The notes under the pieces: model-generated
Seen by the model: only the letters and a program-made list of their open reading frames with translations
The model's database searches: none
Told to the model about the DNA's origin: nothing
Shown here: piece by piece, positions 1 through 7,216 of the stretch
Position numbering within the stretch: the stretch's first letter is position 1
How the letters are laid out: each line of letters begins with the position of its first letter
Program-made: the position numbers and the translations under genes
NCBI GenBank assembly: GCA_021784715.1
Contig: JAJYHP010000100.1
Location: 1 to 7,887 of the forward strand
DNA from: a bacterium
GTDB taxonomy: Bacteria; Eremiobacterota; Eremiobacteria; Baltobacterales; Baltobacteraceae
Length of the DNA stretch: 7,887 nucleotides
Direction of reading: 5' to 3'

Positions 1-740
1 GGGCGCGCATGCACCCGAACTATATCCGCATCGGTGGCGTCAACGGCGACTTGCCGCAAGGCTTCCTCGATCGTTTCGATGCGCTCCTCGAGAAGTTCCC
101 CGGGCGCATGCGCGATCTTCGCGGATTGCTGCAAGCGAACCCGATCTTCCAAGATCGCACCATCGATGTCGGTACGCTAACGCCTGAAGATGCGGTGCGT
201 TGGAACGTTACCGGCCCGGCGTTGCGCGCATCGGGGGTCGCCTACGACGTCCGTCGCGCCTTCCCGTACTGCGGTTTCGAGAGCTATGAGTTCGACGTTC
301 CGACGCGCACCGAAGGCGATGCCTACGCTCGCTTTCTCGTGCGGCTCGACGAAATGGAAGAGTCCTACAAAATACTTAAACAGGTGCGCAAACGCCTCGA
401 CACGCCCGGCGCGATCATGATCGACGATCCGAAGATCGCCGCTCCGCCGAAGGAGACCATCGCACTTTCGATGGAGGCCTTGATTCACCACTTCAAGATC
501 GTCAGCGAGGGTTTTCGCATTCCGCCCGGCGATGCGTATGCGTCGGTGGAGTCTCCGCGCGGCGAGCTCGGCTATTACATCGTCAGCGACGGCGGCAACC
601 GCCCCTATCGCATTCGCACGCGGCCGCCTTCACTCTATAACCTTCAGGTTCTCAAACACATCGCACCGGGGAATCTCATCGCCGATCTCGTCGTGATGAT
701 CGGCTCGCTCGATCCGGTGTTCGGAGAGGTCGACCGATGA
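1..740 (+). CDS. nuoD: NADH-quinone oxidoreductase subunit D (partial, 5' end outside window)
   Basis: This is the 49 kDa-type quinone-module subunit of complex I. With NuoB and NuoH it forms the pocket where quinone is reduced, on the cytoplasmic side of the membrane. The reading frame is already open at the window edge (first full codon at 3). The ATG at 9 is internal: the residues around it read A-R-M-H-P, as in the conserved NuoD segment before the R-I-G-G-V stretch. About 245 residues are visible, roughly the C-terminal 60% of a protein usually near 400 residues. Family signatures are ESPRGELGYYIVSDGG, then NRPYRIRTRPPS, and the ending GSLDPVFGEVDR, where NuoD proteins normally stop. The fold derives from the [NiFe]-hydrogenase large subunit, but the C-terminal metal-binding CxxC is absent, as is normal for NuoD. 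The N-terminal quinone-contact residues lie outside the window. The stop overlaps the nuoE start as ATGA. Identification is very secure. Confidence 0.98.
   Translation, partial: ARMHPNYIRIGGVNGDLPQGFLDRFDALLEKFPGRMRDLRGLLQANPIFQDRTIDVGTLTPEDAVRWNVTGPALRASGVAYDVRRAFPYCGFESYEFDVPTRTEGDAYARFLVRLDEMEESYKILKQVRKRLDTPGAIMIDDPKIAAPPKETIALSMEALIHHFKIVSEGFRIPPGDAYASVESPRGELGYYIVSDGGNRPYRIRTRPPSLYNLQVLKHIAPGNLIADLVVMIGSLDPVFGEVDR
723..729 (+). promoter_or_regulatory. Shine-Dalgarno site for nuoE
   Basis: GGAGAGG lies in the last codons of nuoD, 7 bases before the nuoE ATG at 737. It supports that start and suggests coupled translation from nuoD into nuoE across the ATGA overlap. Confidence 0.7.
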
Positions 741-1498
741 CGCAACGCGAGTTGGATTTTCCCGCATTGGCTGCGCGCTTGCGCCCGCAGTGCGAGGCGA
801 TCGTCGCCCGCTACGAAGAACGGCGCTCGGCGTTGCTGCCGATCGTGCATCTCTTCCAAGAGCACGAGGGCTATGCCAGCCGCGAAGCGATGCGCTTCAC
901 CGCCGATCTCCTCGGTCTGACCCCGGCGGTCGTCGAGAGCACGGTCTCGTTTTACACGTTATTTTTCCGCAAGCCGGTCGGCAAATACGTCCTCCAAGTC
1001 TGTCGCGGCCTTTCGTGCACGATCAACGGCGCCGAAAACATCATGGCGTATTTCCGCGAAAAATTGGGGATCGGCCACTTGCAGACGACCGACGACGGTC
1101 TTTTCTCCTACGAAGAGGTCGAGTGTCTCGCTGCCTGCGATCGAGCGACCTGCATGCAGGTCAATCTCGAATTTGTTTACGATCTCACGCCGCAGGCGAT
1201 CGACGATATGATCGCGGCGATGCGCGCCGGAAGCTATGCCGTCGCTCCGATGGTACAGAGCGAACCGCCTGAAAAAACCTGGAGCGTCAAGCAAGATCTG
1301 GAGGTCTCGCGCGGCGAGAAATCCGCGGGTGCACGCGGCGTCGCATCCCCCAATAATCCCGGAGGGCTCGGCGACAGCAGCGGCGTGATTATGCTCGACC
1401 GTTTCGTACTGCGCGACGATGCCCCGGCGATGCGCGCTCGTTCGAACGAACGCCTCGTGCAAGATGCCAAACTCGTAGCGGAGGTGATCGAAGAGTAA
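737..1498 (+). CDS. nuoE: NADH-quinone oxidoreductase subunit E with long C-terminal tail
   Basis: This is the 24 kDa-type subunit of the NADH-dehydrogenase module. It is a thioredoxin-like protein carrying the off-path [2Fe-2S] cluster N1a next to NuoF. Residues 1-80 form the N-terminal helical part (RRSALLPIVHLFQEHEGY, then STVSFYTLFF). The four cluster ligands are C89 and C94 (C-x4-C) and C130 and C134 (C-x3-C); the 35-residue gap between the pairs matches Thermus Nqo2. After C134 the usual Ala-Pro is Ala-Thr, followed by an extra cysteine, C139. The core ends near residue 167. Residues 168-253 are an additional tail: a Ser/Gly/Pro-rich linker, then a short hydrophobic stretch (GVIMLDRFVL) and a charged, probably helical end. 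Typical NuoE is about 160-180 residues, though actinobacterial NuoE can be of similar length to this one. Base composition and codon use in the tail look like the neighbours. The stop overlaps the nuoF start (TAATG). Confidence 0.97.
   Translation: MTQRELDFPALAARLRPQCEAIVARYEERRSALLPIVHLFQEHEGYASREAMRFTADLLGLTPAVVESTVSFYTLFFRKPVGKYVLQVCRGLSCTINGAENIMAYFREKLGIGHLQTTDDGLFSYEEVECLAACDRATCMQVNLEFVYDLTPQAIDDMIAAMRAGSYAVAPMVQSEPPEKTWSVKQDLEVSRGEKSAGARGVASPNNPGGLGDSSGVIMLDRFVLRDDAPAMRARSNERLVQDAKLVAEVIEE
1480..1489 (+). promoter_or_regulatory. Shine-Dalgarno site for nuoF (long match to the 16S rRNA 3' end)
   Basis: GGAGGTGATC lies inside the end of nuoE. It is complementary over 10 bases to the general bacterial 16S rRNA 3' tail. 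The GGAGG core ends 13 bases before the nuoF ATG at 1498, slightly long, while the full match ends 8 bases before it. It supports the ATG at 1498 over the out-of-frame ATG at 1505. Confidence 0.75.
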
Positions 1499-2757
1499 TG
1501 CCGGTTGTTAAAGTGCTCACCGACGGCATCGGTGAGGTCGACCTTACCGACATCGCGATCTATCGGCAGCGGGACGGCTATCGGCAGTGGGAGCGCGCCG
1601 TGCGCGAGCTCAAATCGAGCGAAGTGCTCGATATGGCCGACCGCTCCGGTCTGCGCGGTCGCGGCGGCGCCGGATTCCCGACCGGTAAAAAGTGGAGCTT
1701 TCTCCCCGCCGGCGACAAACCGCGCTATCTCGTCTGCAACTGCGACGAGGCCGAGCCCGGAACGTTCAAAGACCACATGCTCCTCGAGCGCGCACCGCAT
1801 TTGGTGCTCGAGGGAATCTTGCTCGGCGCGTATGGCATCGGCTCCCATCATGCGTTTATCTATATCCGCGGCGAGTTCAAGCGCGGGTATGAAATCTTCT
1901 CGCGCGCGCTCGAAGCGGCGCGCGCTGCCGGATTCGTGGGGAAAAATCTTTTCGGCACCGGCTACGACTTAGAGGTGACGATTCACCGCGGTGCCGGCGC
2001 CTATATCTGCGGTGAAGAGACGGCGCTGTTGAATTCGCTCGAAGGCAAACGCGGCGAACCGCGTCTGAAGCCGCCTTTCCCGGCGATCGCCGGGCTTTAC
2101 GGCATGCCGACGGTCGTCAATAACGTCGAGACGCTCGCCTATCTCGTCCCGATTCTGCGAAACGGCCCCGAGTGGTTCGCCGCAGTCGGCACCGAACGTA
2201 GCAAAGGCTATAAGATCATCTCGATCTCCGGGCACGTGCGCAAGCCCGGCAATTACGAAGTTCCCCTCGGCACGACGGTGCGCGAACTCATCGAGATCGC
2301 CGGCGGTCTGCGCGAAGGCCGCACCCTCCGCGCCGTGCAGCCCGGCGGCGGCTCTTCGGCATGTATCTTCGAAGAGCACCTCGATCTTCCGTACGATTAC
2401 GAAAGCATGACGAAGGCCGGTTCGATGCTCGGGTCGGGGGCGTTCGTCGTCTTCGACGATACGACCGACTTCGTCAAGTGCGCGTTCAACCTCGTGCGCT
2501 TCTTCGCGCACGAATCTTGCGGCCAGTGCACGCCCTGCCGCGAAGGCGGGCATTGGCTCGAAACGGTGTTGCATCGCTTCGTTGAAGGGCGCGGCTTGGC
2601 GAGCGATCTCGCGATGATGCGCCGCGTCTCGTCGACGATCACGGGGTTGAACCTCTGTGCTCTCGGCGATTCTATCGAACCGTTCCTCAAATCCGTACTC
2701 CAGCGCTTCCCCGAACAGTTCGAAGCGCGCGTTCTCCGAGAGGTCGCTTCTGCATGA
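1498..2757 (+). CDS. nuoF: NADH-quinone oxidoreductase subunit F (FMN, NADH and [4Fe-4S] N3)
   Basis: This is the 51 kDa-type subunit. It binds NADH and FMN and passes electrons to the [4Fe-4S] cluster N3 at the cytoplasmic tip of complex I. At 419 residues it is a normal length. The glycine-rich FMN/NADH region GLRGRGGAGFPTGKKW is at residues 51-66. The acidic nucleotide-site motif CNCDEAEPGTFKD is at 80-92. The stretch RGAGAYICGEETALLNS is at 164-180, followed by GKRGEPRLKPPFPA at 183-196. A SLBB-type domain covers roughly 240-330. N3 ligands are C341, C344 and C347 (ESCGQCTPCREG) and C387 (LNLCALGD). The overall wording is close to Thermus Nqo1. Residue 82 is Cys where many homologues have Ala. 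The gene overlaps nuoE by one base and nuoG by ATGA, so the E-F-G subunits are likely made in step. No frameshift or missing ligand is seen. Confidence 0.99.
   Translation: MPVVKVLTDGIGEVDLTDIAIYRQRDGYRQWERAVRELKSSEVLDMADRSGLRGRGGAGFPTGKKWSFLPAGDKPRYLVCNCDEAEPGTFKDHMLLERAPHLVLEGILLGAYGIGSHHAFIYIRGEFKRGYEIFSRALEAARAAGFVGKNLFGTGYDLEVTIHRGAGAYICGEETALLNSLEGKRGEPRLKPPFPAIAGLYGMPTVVNNVETLAYLVPILRNGPEWFAAVGTERSKGYKIISISGHVRKPGNYEVPLGTTVRELIEIAGGLREGRTLRAVQPGGGSSACIFEEHLDLPYDYESMTKAGSMLGSGAFVVFDDTTDFVKCAFNLVRFFAHESCGQCTPCREGGHWLETVLHRFVEGRGLASDLAMMRRVSSTITGLNLCALGDSIEPFLKSVLQRFPEQFEARVLREVASA
2738..2744 (+). promoter_or_regulatory. Shine-Dalgarno site for nuoG
   Basis: GAGAGGT lies near the end of nuoF and ends 9 bases before the nuoG ATG at 2754. 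It supports that start and the ATGA coupling. Confidence 0.6.
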
Positions 2758-5039
2758 GTTCAGCCCCGGCGACGAGCGATCTCGTCAGTCTTACGATCGA
2801 CGGCGTTCCCTTGCAAGTGCGCAAGGGGACGCTCCTTGTCGAAGCGGCGAAGATGGTGAAGCAAGAGATTCCCGTCTATTGCTATCACACGAAACTCGGG
2901 CCGGCGGGGCTCTGCCGCGTCTGCCTGGTCGAAGTTGAAGGCATGCCGAAACTGCAGATCGGTTGTAATACGCCGGTCGGCGAGGGAATGGTCGTGCGCA
3001 CGCGCGGCGAGAGCGTTGAAAAAGGGCGCGCGATGGTGTTGGAACTGTTGCTCGTCAATCATCCGCTCGATTGCCCGATCTGCGATAAGGGCGGCGAATG
3101 CGATCTCCAAGATTATGCGATGGCGTACGGCCGCGGCAGCAGCGATCTCGCCGATCCGAAGACCAGCAAACCCAAAGCGGTCGATCTCGGGCCGACGATC
3201 GTGCTCGACGAAGAACGTTGCGTCGTCTGCCAGCGCTGCGTGCGATTCGACGATCTCATCGCCGGCGAGCGCCAACTCGTCCTCAAAGATCGCGGGCATC
3301 GCGATATGATCGCGACGGCGACCGGCGAGCCCTATCGGCACAATTTTACCGGGAACGTCACCGAGCTGTGCCCGGTCGGCGCATTAACCTCGAAGACCTA
3401 TCGCTTCAAATCGCGGCCGTGGGATCTCCGGCGCACCGAGACGAGCTGCACGCAATGTTCGGTCGGTTGCCGTATGAACGTCGACGTGCGGCACGGCAAC
3501 GTGCTACGGACGATGTCGGTTGAGGGCGACGATGCCGTCTCCGATTGGTGGCTCTGCGATCGCGGGCGGTACAACGTCGGGTATATCGATTCCGCCGAGC
3601 GCATCAAACAACCGCTGCTGCGTCGCGATGGAGCGTTCGTGCAGATCGGATGGGACGATGCGTTCGCTCTTTGGGCGAAGGCGATCCGTTCGGCGCTCGA
3701 CGCCGGCGCCCCCGAGCGCCTCGGTGCGGTCGGCGGCGGGCGGCTCACGAACGAGGAAGCCTATCTCCTCGCGCACACGATGCGCGCGCTGGGAGTGAAG
3801 AACCTCGATTGGCGCGCGGGCCGGCAGCGGCAAGCAACGCCGGGAAGTTCGGGCGGCACCTTGCTCGATCTCGAACGCGCCGGCGCGATCGTTACGATCG
3901 GCGAATCCTCCGCTCAACTTGCGCCGGTCATGGATCTACGGGTGCGTAAAGCCGTGCGTCACGGCGCCCGCCTCATTCGCGTCGCGTCGCACGAAGCGCC
4001 GCCGCCGATGCCGTGTCACGATGTCGCCGATGTCGCAGCTGCGGCAGCAGCGATTCCGGCGAACGTCACGCGCGTCGCATTGTTGTGGGACGGCGTCGAT
4101 ATCGCGCTTGCGCGCGCAGCTTTCGCCGCACTCGAGCGCGAAGGGCGAACGTTGCTCACCTATATATCGAGCGAGCAGGGGAACGCGCGTGGAGCCGAAG
4201 CGATGGGGATGCTCCCGTTCGCCGGCCCCGGCTATCACGTTGCCGATGCCGGGCTCGATTTCGAGGCGCTCTGCGATGCGGCACGCTCCGGCAAGATCGA
4301 ATCGCTGGCTATTTTCGGTGCGAACCCCGTTCGTAACGCCGTCGACGGCGCTCGCGTACGCGAGGCGTTGCAGGCGATTCCGTTTCTCGTCGTCACCGAG
4401 CTCTTCATGACCGAGACGGCGCAACTCGCCTCCTTGGTTCTCCCCGCCGCCGGCGCTTTTGAGAAGAGCGGCAGCATCGTCAACCTCGCAGGAGACGTGC
4501 TGCCGACCGCGGCGGCGCTCGCGCCACCCGACGGCGTGCTCGGCGATTTCGAGATCGTCGCCGGTCTCGCGCGGGCGTTGGAGATCGAGCTCCCCGATAC
4601 CGAGGAGATCGAGCGCGCGACGATTGCCGCAGCCGCGGCGCTGCCGGTCGGCATCGCATTCGGCGACGATCGATTCGTCGGCGTTGCCAAAAAGGATCGC
4701 TCCGGTGAGGGGCTGCAACTGCACGTTCTCCATCATGCCTTCGACGGAGGCGGAACGCTGGCGAACGACGAGCGTCTCGCAGCGCTGCGTCCGCTGCCGA
4801 CCGCAGCGTTCGCTCTCGCCGATGCCGATCGGCTCGGCATACGCACCGGCGATATCGTCGATCTCGTCGGGCCCGACGGAAGCATCGGCGATCTCTGCGC
4901 CGAGCTCCGCGAGAGCCTCGCAGTCGGTAAGGTCGCGCTCGTCGGCGCGCGTTTCGGCTCGACCGCGAACGGAGTCGCGGCGACGGCACAGGTTCGCGTC
5001 GAAAATATCCGTCATGCCGATCTGCCGGTGGAGGCGTAA
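2754..5039 (+). CDS. nuoG: NADH-quinone oxidoreductase subunit G (Fe-S wire, N7 cysteines present)
   Basis: This is the 75 kDa-type subunit that carries most of the Fe-S chain from NuoF towards NuoI. It has 761 residues, near Thermus Nqo3 and shorter than the E. coli protein. A 2Fe-2S ferredoxin domain at about 10-80 has C43, C54, C57 and C71 (C-x10-C-x2-C-x13-C, N1b). The N5 site is H103, C107, C110 and C116 (H-x3-C-x2-C-x5-C). The N4-type site is C156, C159, C162 and C206. The molybdopterin-oxidoreductase [4Fe-4S] domain has C232, C235, C239 and C268 (C-x2-C-x3-C-x28-C) followed by DRGRY; this is the N7 site kept by only some bacteria. A degenerate molybdopterin-like domain follows (FGANPVRNA at 521-529; ETAQLASLVLPAAGAFEKSG at 554-573). 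A C-terminal beta-barrel domain covers about 680-752. No catalytic Mo ligand is expected in this family. An Ala-rich run at 428-433 looks like a linker. Confidence 0.98.
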   Translation: MSSAPATSDLVSLTIDGVPLQVRKGTLLVEAAKMVKQEIPVYCYHTKLGPAGLCRVCLVEVEGMPKLQIGCNTPVGEGMVVRTRGESVEKGRAMVLELLLVNHPLDCPICDKGGECDLQDYAMAYGRGSSDLADPKTSKPKAVDLGPTIVLDEERCVVCQRCVRFDDLIAGERQLVLKDRGHRDMIATATGEPYRHNFTGNVTELCPVGALTSKTYRFKSRPWDLRRTETSCTQCSVGCRMNVDVRHGNVLRTMSVEGDDAVSDWWLCDRGRYNVGYIDSAERIKQPLLRRDGAFVQIGWDDAFALWAKAIRSALDAGAPERLGAVGGGRLTNEEAYLLAHTMRALGVKNLDWRAGRQRQATPGSSGGTLLDLERAGAIVTIGESSAQLAPVMDLRVRKAVRHGARLIRVASHEAPPPMPCHDVADVAAAAAAIPANVTRVALLWDGVDIALARAAFAALEREGRTLLTYISSEQGNARGAEAMGMLPFAGPGYHVADAGLDFEALCDAARSGKIESLAIFGANPVRNAVDGARVREALQAIPFLVVTELFMTETAQLASLVLPAAGAFEKSGSIVNLAGDVLPTAAALAPPDGVLGDFEIVAGLARALEIELPDTEEIERATIAAAAALPVGIAFGDDRFVGVAKKDRSGEGLQLHVLHHAFDGGGTLANDERLAALRPLPTAAFALADADRLGIRTGDIVDLVGPDGSIGDLCAELRESLAVGKVALVGARFGSTANGVAATAQVRVENIRHADLPVEA
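5030..5034 (+). promoter_or_regulatory. Shine-Dalgarno site for nuoH
   Basis: GGAGG within GGTGGAGGCG lies in the last codons of nuoG, 8 bases before the nuoH ATG at 5043. This is near-ideal spacing and settles the nuoH start. Confidence 0.8.
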
Positions 5040-5042
5040 GCG

Positions 5043-6011
5043 ATGTTGATCGTCCTGGTAAAATCGGCGGTACTGCTGCTCGTGGTAATCACCACGTTCG
5101 CTTACGCGATGCTCTTCGAGCGCAAAATTCTCGGCTGGATGCAGTTGCGTCCGGGGCCGAACCGCGTCGGACCGTGGGGAATGCTGCAGCCCGCCGCCGA
5201 CGCAGCGAAACTCATCCTCAAAGAAGATCTCACGCCGAAGACCGCCGACCCGCTGATCTATCGCCTCGCACCGTTCATCTCGCTCTTAACGGCGTTTGCC
5301 GTCTATGCAATCATTCCGTTCGGCGCCAACGGTGACGGTTCGCCCTGGGCTATCGGCGACGTCAATGCCGGAATTCTCTTCTTGATGGCGATCTCGTCGA
5401 TCGGCGTCTACGGCATCTCGCTGGGCGGATGGGCCTCGGGCTCGAAGTTCCCCTTGCTCGGCGCGGTACGCGGCACCGCACAGATGATCTCCTACGAGCT
5501 CTCGATGTCGCTCTCGTTCGTCGGCGTGCTCATGCTTGCGGGCACCACCTCGCTGACCGGCATCGTCGACGCACAGCAGCGGCTCTGGTTTCTGATCCCG
5601 CAAGCCCTGGGCTTCATCATCTACGTCATTACGGCGGTCGCCGAGACCAATCGCACGCCGTTCGATCTGGTCGAAGCCGAGACCGAATTGGTCGGCGGCT
5701 TCCACACCGAGTACTCCGGGCTGCGCTTCGGATCGTTCTTTATCGCCGAGTACGTCAACATGCTCACGGTCTCGTGCATTGCGACGCTGCTTTTTCTCGG
5801 CGGCTGGAATGCGCCGTTCGGTCTCACGTTCTTGCCGGGGCTCGCCTGGTTCGTCGTGAAGGTCGGCGCGTTTATGTTTTTCTACATGTGGCTACGAGCG
5901 ACGTTGCCGCGCTTTCGTTACGACCGACTGATGACGTTTGGTTGGAAAGTGCTGCTGCCGCTTGCCACGCTCAACCTCGTCGCTACCGCGGCGTGGGTCG
6001 CGCTGCACTGA
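5043..6011 (+). CDS. nuoH: NADH-quinone oxidoreductase subunit H (quinone-tunnel membrane subunit)
   Basis: This is the ND1-type membrane subunit. It contacts NuoB/NuoD, forms the entry tunnel for quinone and starts the proton path along the membrane arm. Its 322 residues fit the family (about 320-350). Signatures are [20 protein letters not shown] at residues 25-44, [15 protein letters not shown] at 48-62, and [17 protein letters not shown] at 143-159. The highly conserved cytoplasmic loop [20 protein letters not shown] is at 200-219, followed by [20 protein letters not shown] at 285-297 precedes the last membrane helix. The acidic residues of the loop (E201, E211, E213, E223) are all present. 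About eight membrane helices are expected, starting with residues 2-23. It follows nuoG by only 3 bases. Confidence 0.99.
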   Translation: MLIVLVKSAVLLLVVITTFAYAMLFERKILGWMQLRPGPNRVGPWGMLQPAADAAKLILKEDLTPKTADPLIYRLAPFISLLTAFAVYAIIPFGANGDGSPWAIGDVNAGILFLMAISSIGVYGISLGGWASGSKFPLLGAVRGTAQMISYELSMSLSFVGVLMLAGTTSLTGIVDAQQRLWFLIPQALGFIIYVITAVAETNRTPFDLVEAETELVGGFHTEYSGLRFGSFFIAEYVNMLTVSCIATLLFLGGWNAPFGLTFLPGLAWFVVKVGAFMFFYMWLRATLPRFRYDRLMTFGWKVLLPLATLNLVATAAWVALH

Positions 6012-6014
6012 GAC

Positions 6015-6018
6015 GGGA
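6015..6018 (+). promoter_or_regulatory. Weak Shine-Dalgarno site for nuoI
   Basis: GGGA lies in the 15-base gap between nuoH and nuoI, 8 bases before the ATG at 6027. It is the weakest upstream site among the complete genes here, at the only place in the window where the genes are not overlapping or almost touching. Confidence 0.4.
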
Positions 6019-6026
6019 ACGAACGA

Positions 6027-6623
6027 ATGAGAAAGCAGCTCTTTAACGTCGGCGCGATCCTCCAAGGGTTGGGGATCACGTTCAAATACATGTTCGTCAA
6101 GCGACCGACGGTCGAGTACCCGAGCGTCAAAAAACAACACGCGCCGCGTTTTCACGGCCTGCACGAACTGCGCCGCTATGCCGACGGAAAAGAGCGTTGC
6201 ATCGGCTGCGAACTCTGTTCGAGTGCTTGCCCGGCCAACGCGATTACCGTGATCGGTGCAGAGAATACACCCGACGCGCGCGTCTCCCCGGGCGAACGGC
6301 ACGCGGCAAGTTACGAGATCGACGAGCTCCGTTGCATTTTTTGCGGGCTCTGCGAGGAGGCGTGCCCGACCGATGCGATCGTCCTGACGCCGCGCTTCGA
6401 GATGGCCGATTATCGTCGCGGCGCTTTCGTCTACTCGAAAGACCGTCTCTTGGTGCCGAGCGATGCCGGCGTGGGCACGCCGCCCGACGAACGCCCCAAC
6501 GGTATCCCCGCCGATCTCGGCCGGGTCGCCGAAGTGAAGTCGACGATGAGCGTCGACCGTGGATATTCCGCGACCCATCGCGGTGAAGTGCTTAAAACCG
6601 AACGAAAGGGGTTGGCCGGGTGA
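6027..6623 (+). CDS. nuoI: NADH-quinone oxidoreductase subunit I (two [4Fe-4S] clusters, N6a/N6b)
   Basis: This is the TYKY-type 2x[4Fe-4S] ferredoxin subunit that carries electrons from NuoG to the NuoB/NuoD quinone site. The N-terminal amphipathic part (GAILQGLGITFKYMFVKRPT, residues 9-28) lies along the membrane near NuoH. PRFHGLHELRRY at 40-51 is the usual lead into the cluster domain. Cluster ligands are C58, C61, C64 and C68 (CIGCELCSSACPANAI), and C103, C106, C109 and C113 (CIFCGLCEEACPTDAI). In each set the first three ligands plus the distant CP cysteine of the other set hold one cubane. The FEMADY stretch at 124-129 and YSKDRLLVP at 136-144 are typical. Residues from about 150 to 198 form a charged, flexible-looking tail, making the protein a little longer than the E. 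coli and Thermus versions. The stop overlaps the GTG start of nuoJ. Confidence 0.98.
   Translation: MRKQLFNVGAILQGLGITFKYMFVKRPTVEYPSVKKQHAPRFHGLHELRRYADGKERCIGCELCSSACPANAITVIGAENTPDARVSPGERHAASYEIDELRCIFCGLCEEACPTDAIVLTPRFEMADYRRGAFVYSKDRLLVPSDAGVGTPPDERPNGIPADLGRVAEVKSTMSVDRGYSATHRGEVLKTERKGLAG
6605..6611 (+). promoter_or_regulatory. Shine-Dalgarno site deciding the nuoJ GTG start
   Basis: AAAGGGG lies near the end of nuoI, 8 bases before the GTG at 6620. It supports a GTG start, giving the GTGA overlap with nuoI, over later in-frame ATGs, which fall inside the conserved membrane segments. Confidence 0.7.
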
Positions 6624-7216
6624 TTCCCTTTTGGATCATCGCTGCAGTTCTAGTGATCAGCGCGCTCTGGACGGTGACCGCTCGGAAACCGATCTATAGC
6701 GTCGTGTCGTTGTTGCTGAACTTTGCGGCCCTCGCGACGACGTATCTGATACTCCATGCCGAGTTTCTTGCGGTCATGCAGATCATCGTCTATTCCGGAG
6801 CGATCCTGATGCTCTTCGTCTTCGTGATCGCCCTTCTCAATAGCGGCATCGCACCGATTTTGCTGGGGCGCGATCGCGTTCCGGTCGCACCGGCCGCCGC
6901 GGCCGCCCTTGCAGCGGTTGCCTTCGTCGCGACCGCCATCGCGGCGGTGCACGCACCGGCCATCGTGCCGCTCGCCACGCATTCGCCGCTGGGGGTGGTG
7001 GGACGTGCAAATGTCTTCGGCAGCATCGGCGACTTCGGTCAGGCACTCTTCCTATCGCGTCTGCTCCCGTTTGAAATCACCGCGCTCATTTTAATGGTGG
7101 CGGTCGTCGGCGTCGTTTTGCTCGCCGGCGATCTCACGCCGTACGTTCCTACACGTCGTCGCGCCGAGCAGGCGCGCCGCGCACTACGCGAAGCGATCCT
7201 TCGGGAGGGTAAATAA
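6620..7216 (+). CDS. nuoJ: NADH-quinone oxidoreductase subunit J
   Basis: This is the ND6-type membrane subunit of the proton-pumping arm, sited between NuoH/NuoA and NuoK. The 198 residues are within the normal range. The start is GTG, the only non-ATG start in the window. Family signatures are KPIYSVVSLLLNFAALATTY at residues 23-42, then LHAEFLAVMQIIVYSGAILM at 45-64, the helix that carries the pi-bulge in complex I structures. FVFVIALLN at 66-74 follows. GDFGQALFLSRLLPFEITAL at 137-156 leads into the final helix, which ends near residue 169. Five membrane helices are expected, with an Ala-rich one at about 90-112. The last 22 residues are strongly basic (TRRRAEQARRALREAI), probably a cytoplasmic helix. 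The stop overlaps nuoK as TAATG. Confidence 0.98.
   Translation: MIPFWIIAAVLVISALWTVTARKPIYSVVSLLLNFAALATTYLILHAEFLAVMQIIVYSGAILMLFVFVIALLNSGIAPILLGRDRVPVAPAAAAALAAVAFVATAIAAVHAPAIVPLATHSPLGVVGRANVFGSIGDFGQALFLSRLLPFEITALILMVAVVGVVLLAGDLTPYVPTRRRAEQARRALREAILREGK
7204..7208 (+). promoter_or_regulatory. Shine-Dalgarno site for nuoK
   Basis: GGAGG within CGGGAGGGTAAATAATG lies 7 bases before the nuoK ATG at 7216, at consensus sequence and spacing. It confirms the start and the TAATG coupling with nuoJ. Confidence 0.8.

Noticed and set aside
9..11. ATG at position 9 as the true start of the first gene
   Set aside because: The frame is open upstream to the window edge, and the residues before and after this Met match the middle of NuoD, so it is an internal methionine of a truncated gene.
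1496..1500. Possible nuoE-nuoF fusion or frameshift at the TAATG junction
   Set aside because: nuoF has its own start with a strong ribosome site and a complete N-terminus. Stop/start overlap is the normal arrangement throughout this operon.
959..1851. Overlapping antisense frames opposite nuoE and nuoF (for example 1234-1851 and 959-1462)
   Set aside because: They are shadows of conserved coding sequence with low-complexity Arg/Ala-rich products and no family signature.
4020..4060. Ala-rich run in NuoG as a possible insertion
   Set aside because: It is in frame, short, and lies between segments of the degenerate molybdopterin-like domain, where the family varies in length. It is best read as a linker.
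3936..5015. Long antisense open frame of 359 codons opposite the 3' half of nuoG
   Set aside because: It lies wholly within nuoG, whose domains are conserved across the same stretch. Its translation is Arg-rich with no recognisable domain. Long antisense frames are expected opposite high-GC genes.
2754..5039. NuoG as a formate dehydrogenase or other molybdoenzyme
   Set aside because: The N-terminal ferredoxin, the His-Cys3 site and the operon position are those of NuoG. The molybdopterin domain is degenerate, as usual for this subunit.
6012..6026. Possible internal promoter or terminator between nuoH and nuoI
   Set aside because: Fifteen bases are too short for a hairpin terminator with U-tract or a full promoter, and no such pattern is visible. 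It holds only a weak ribosome site.
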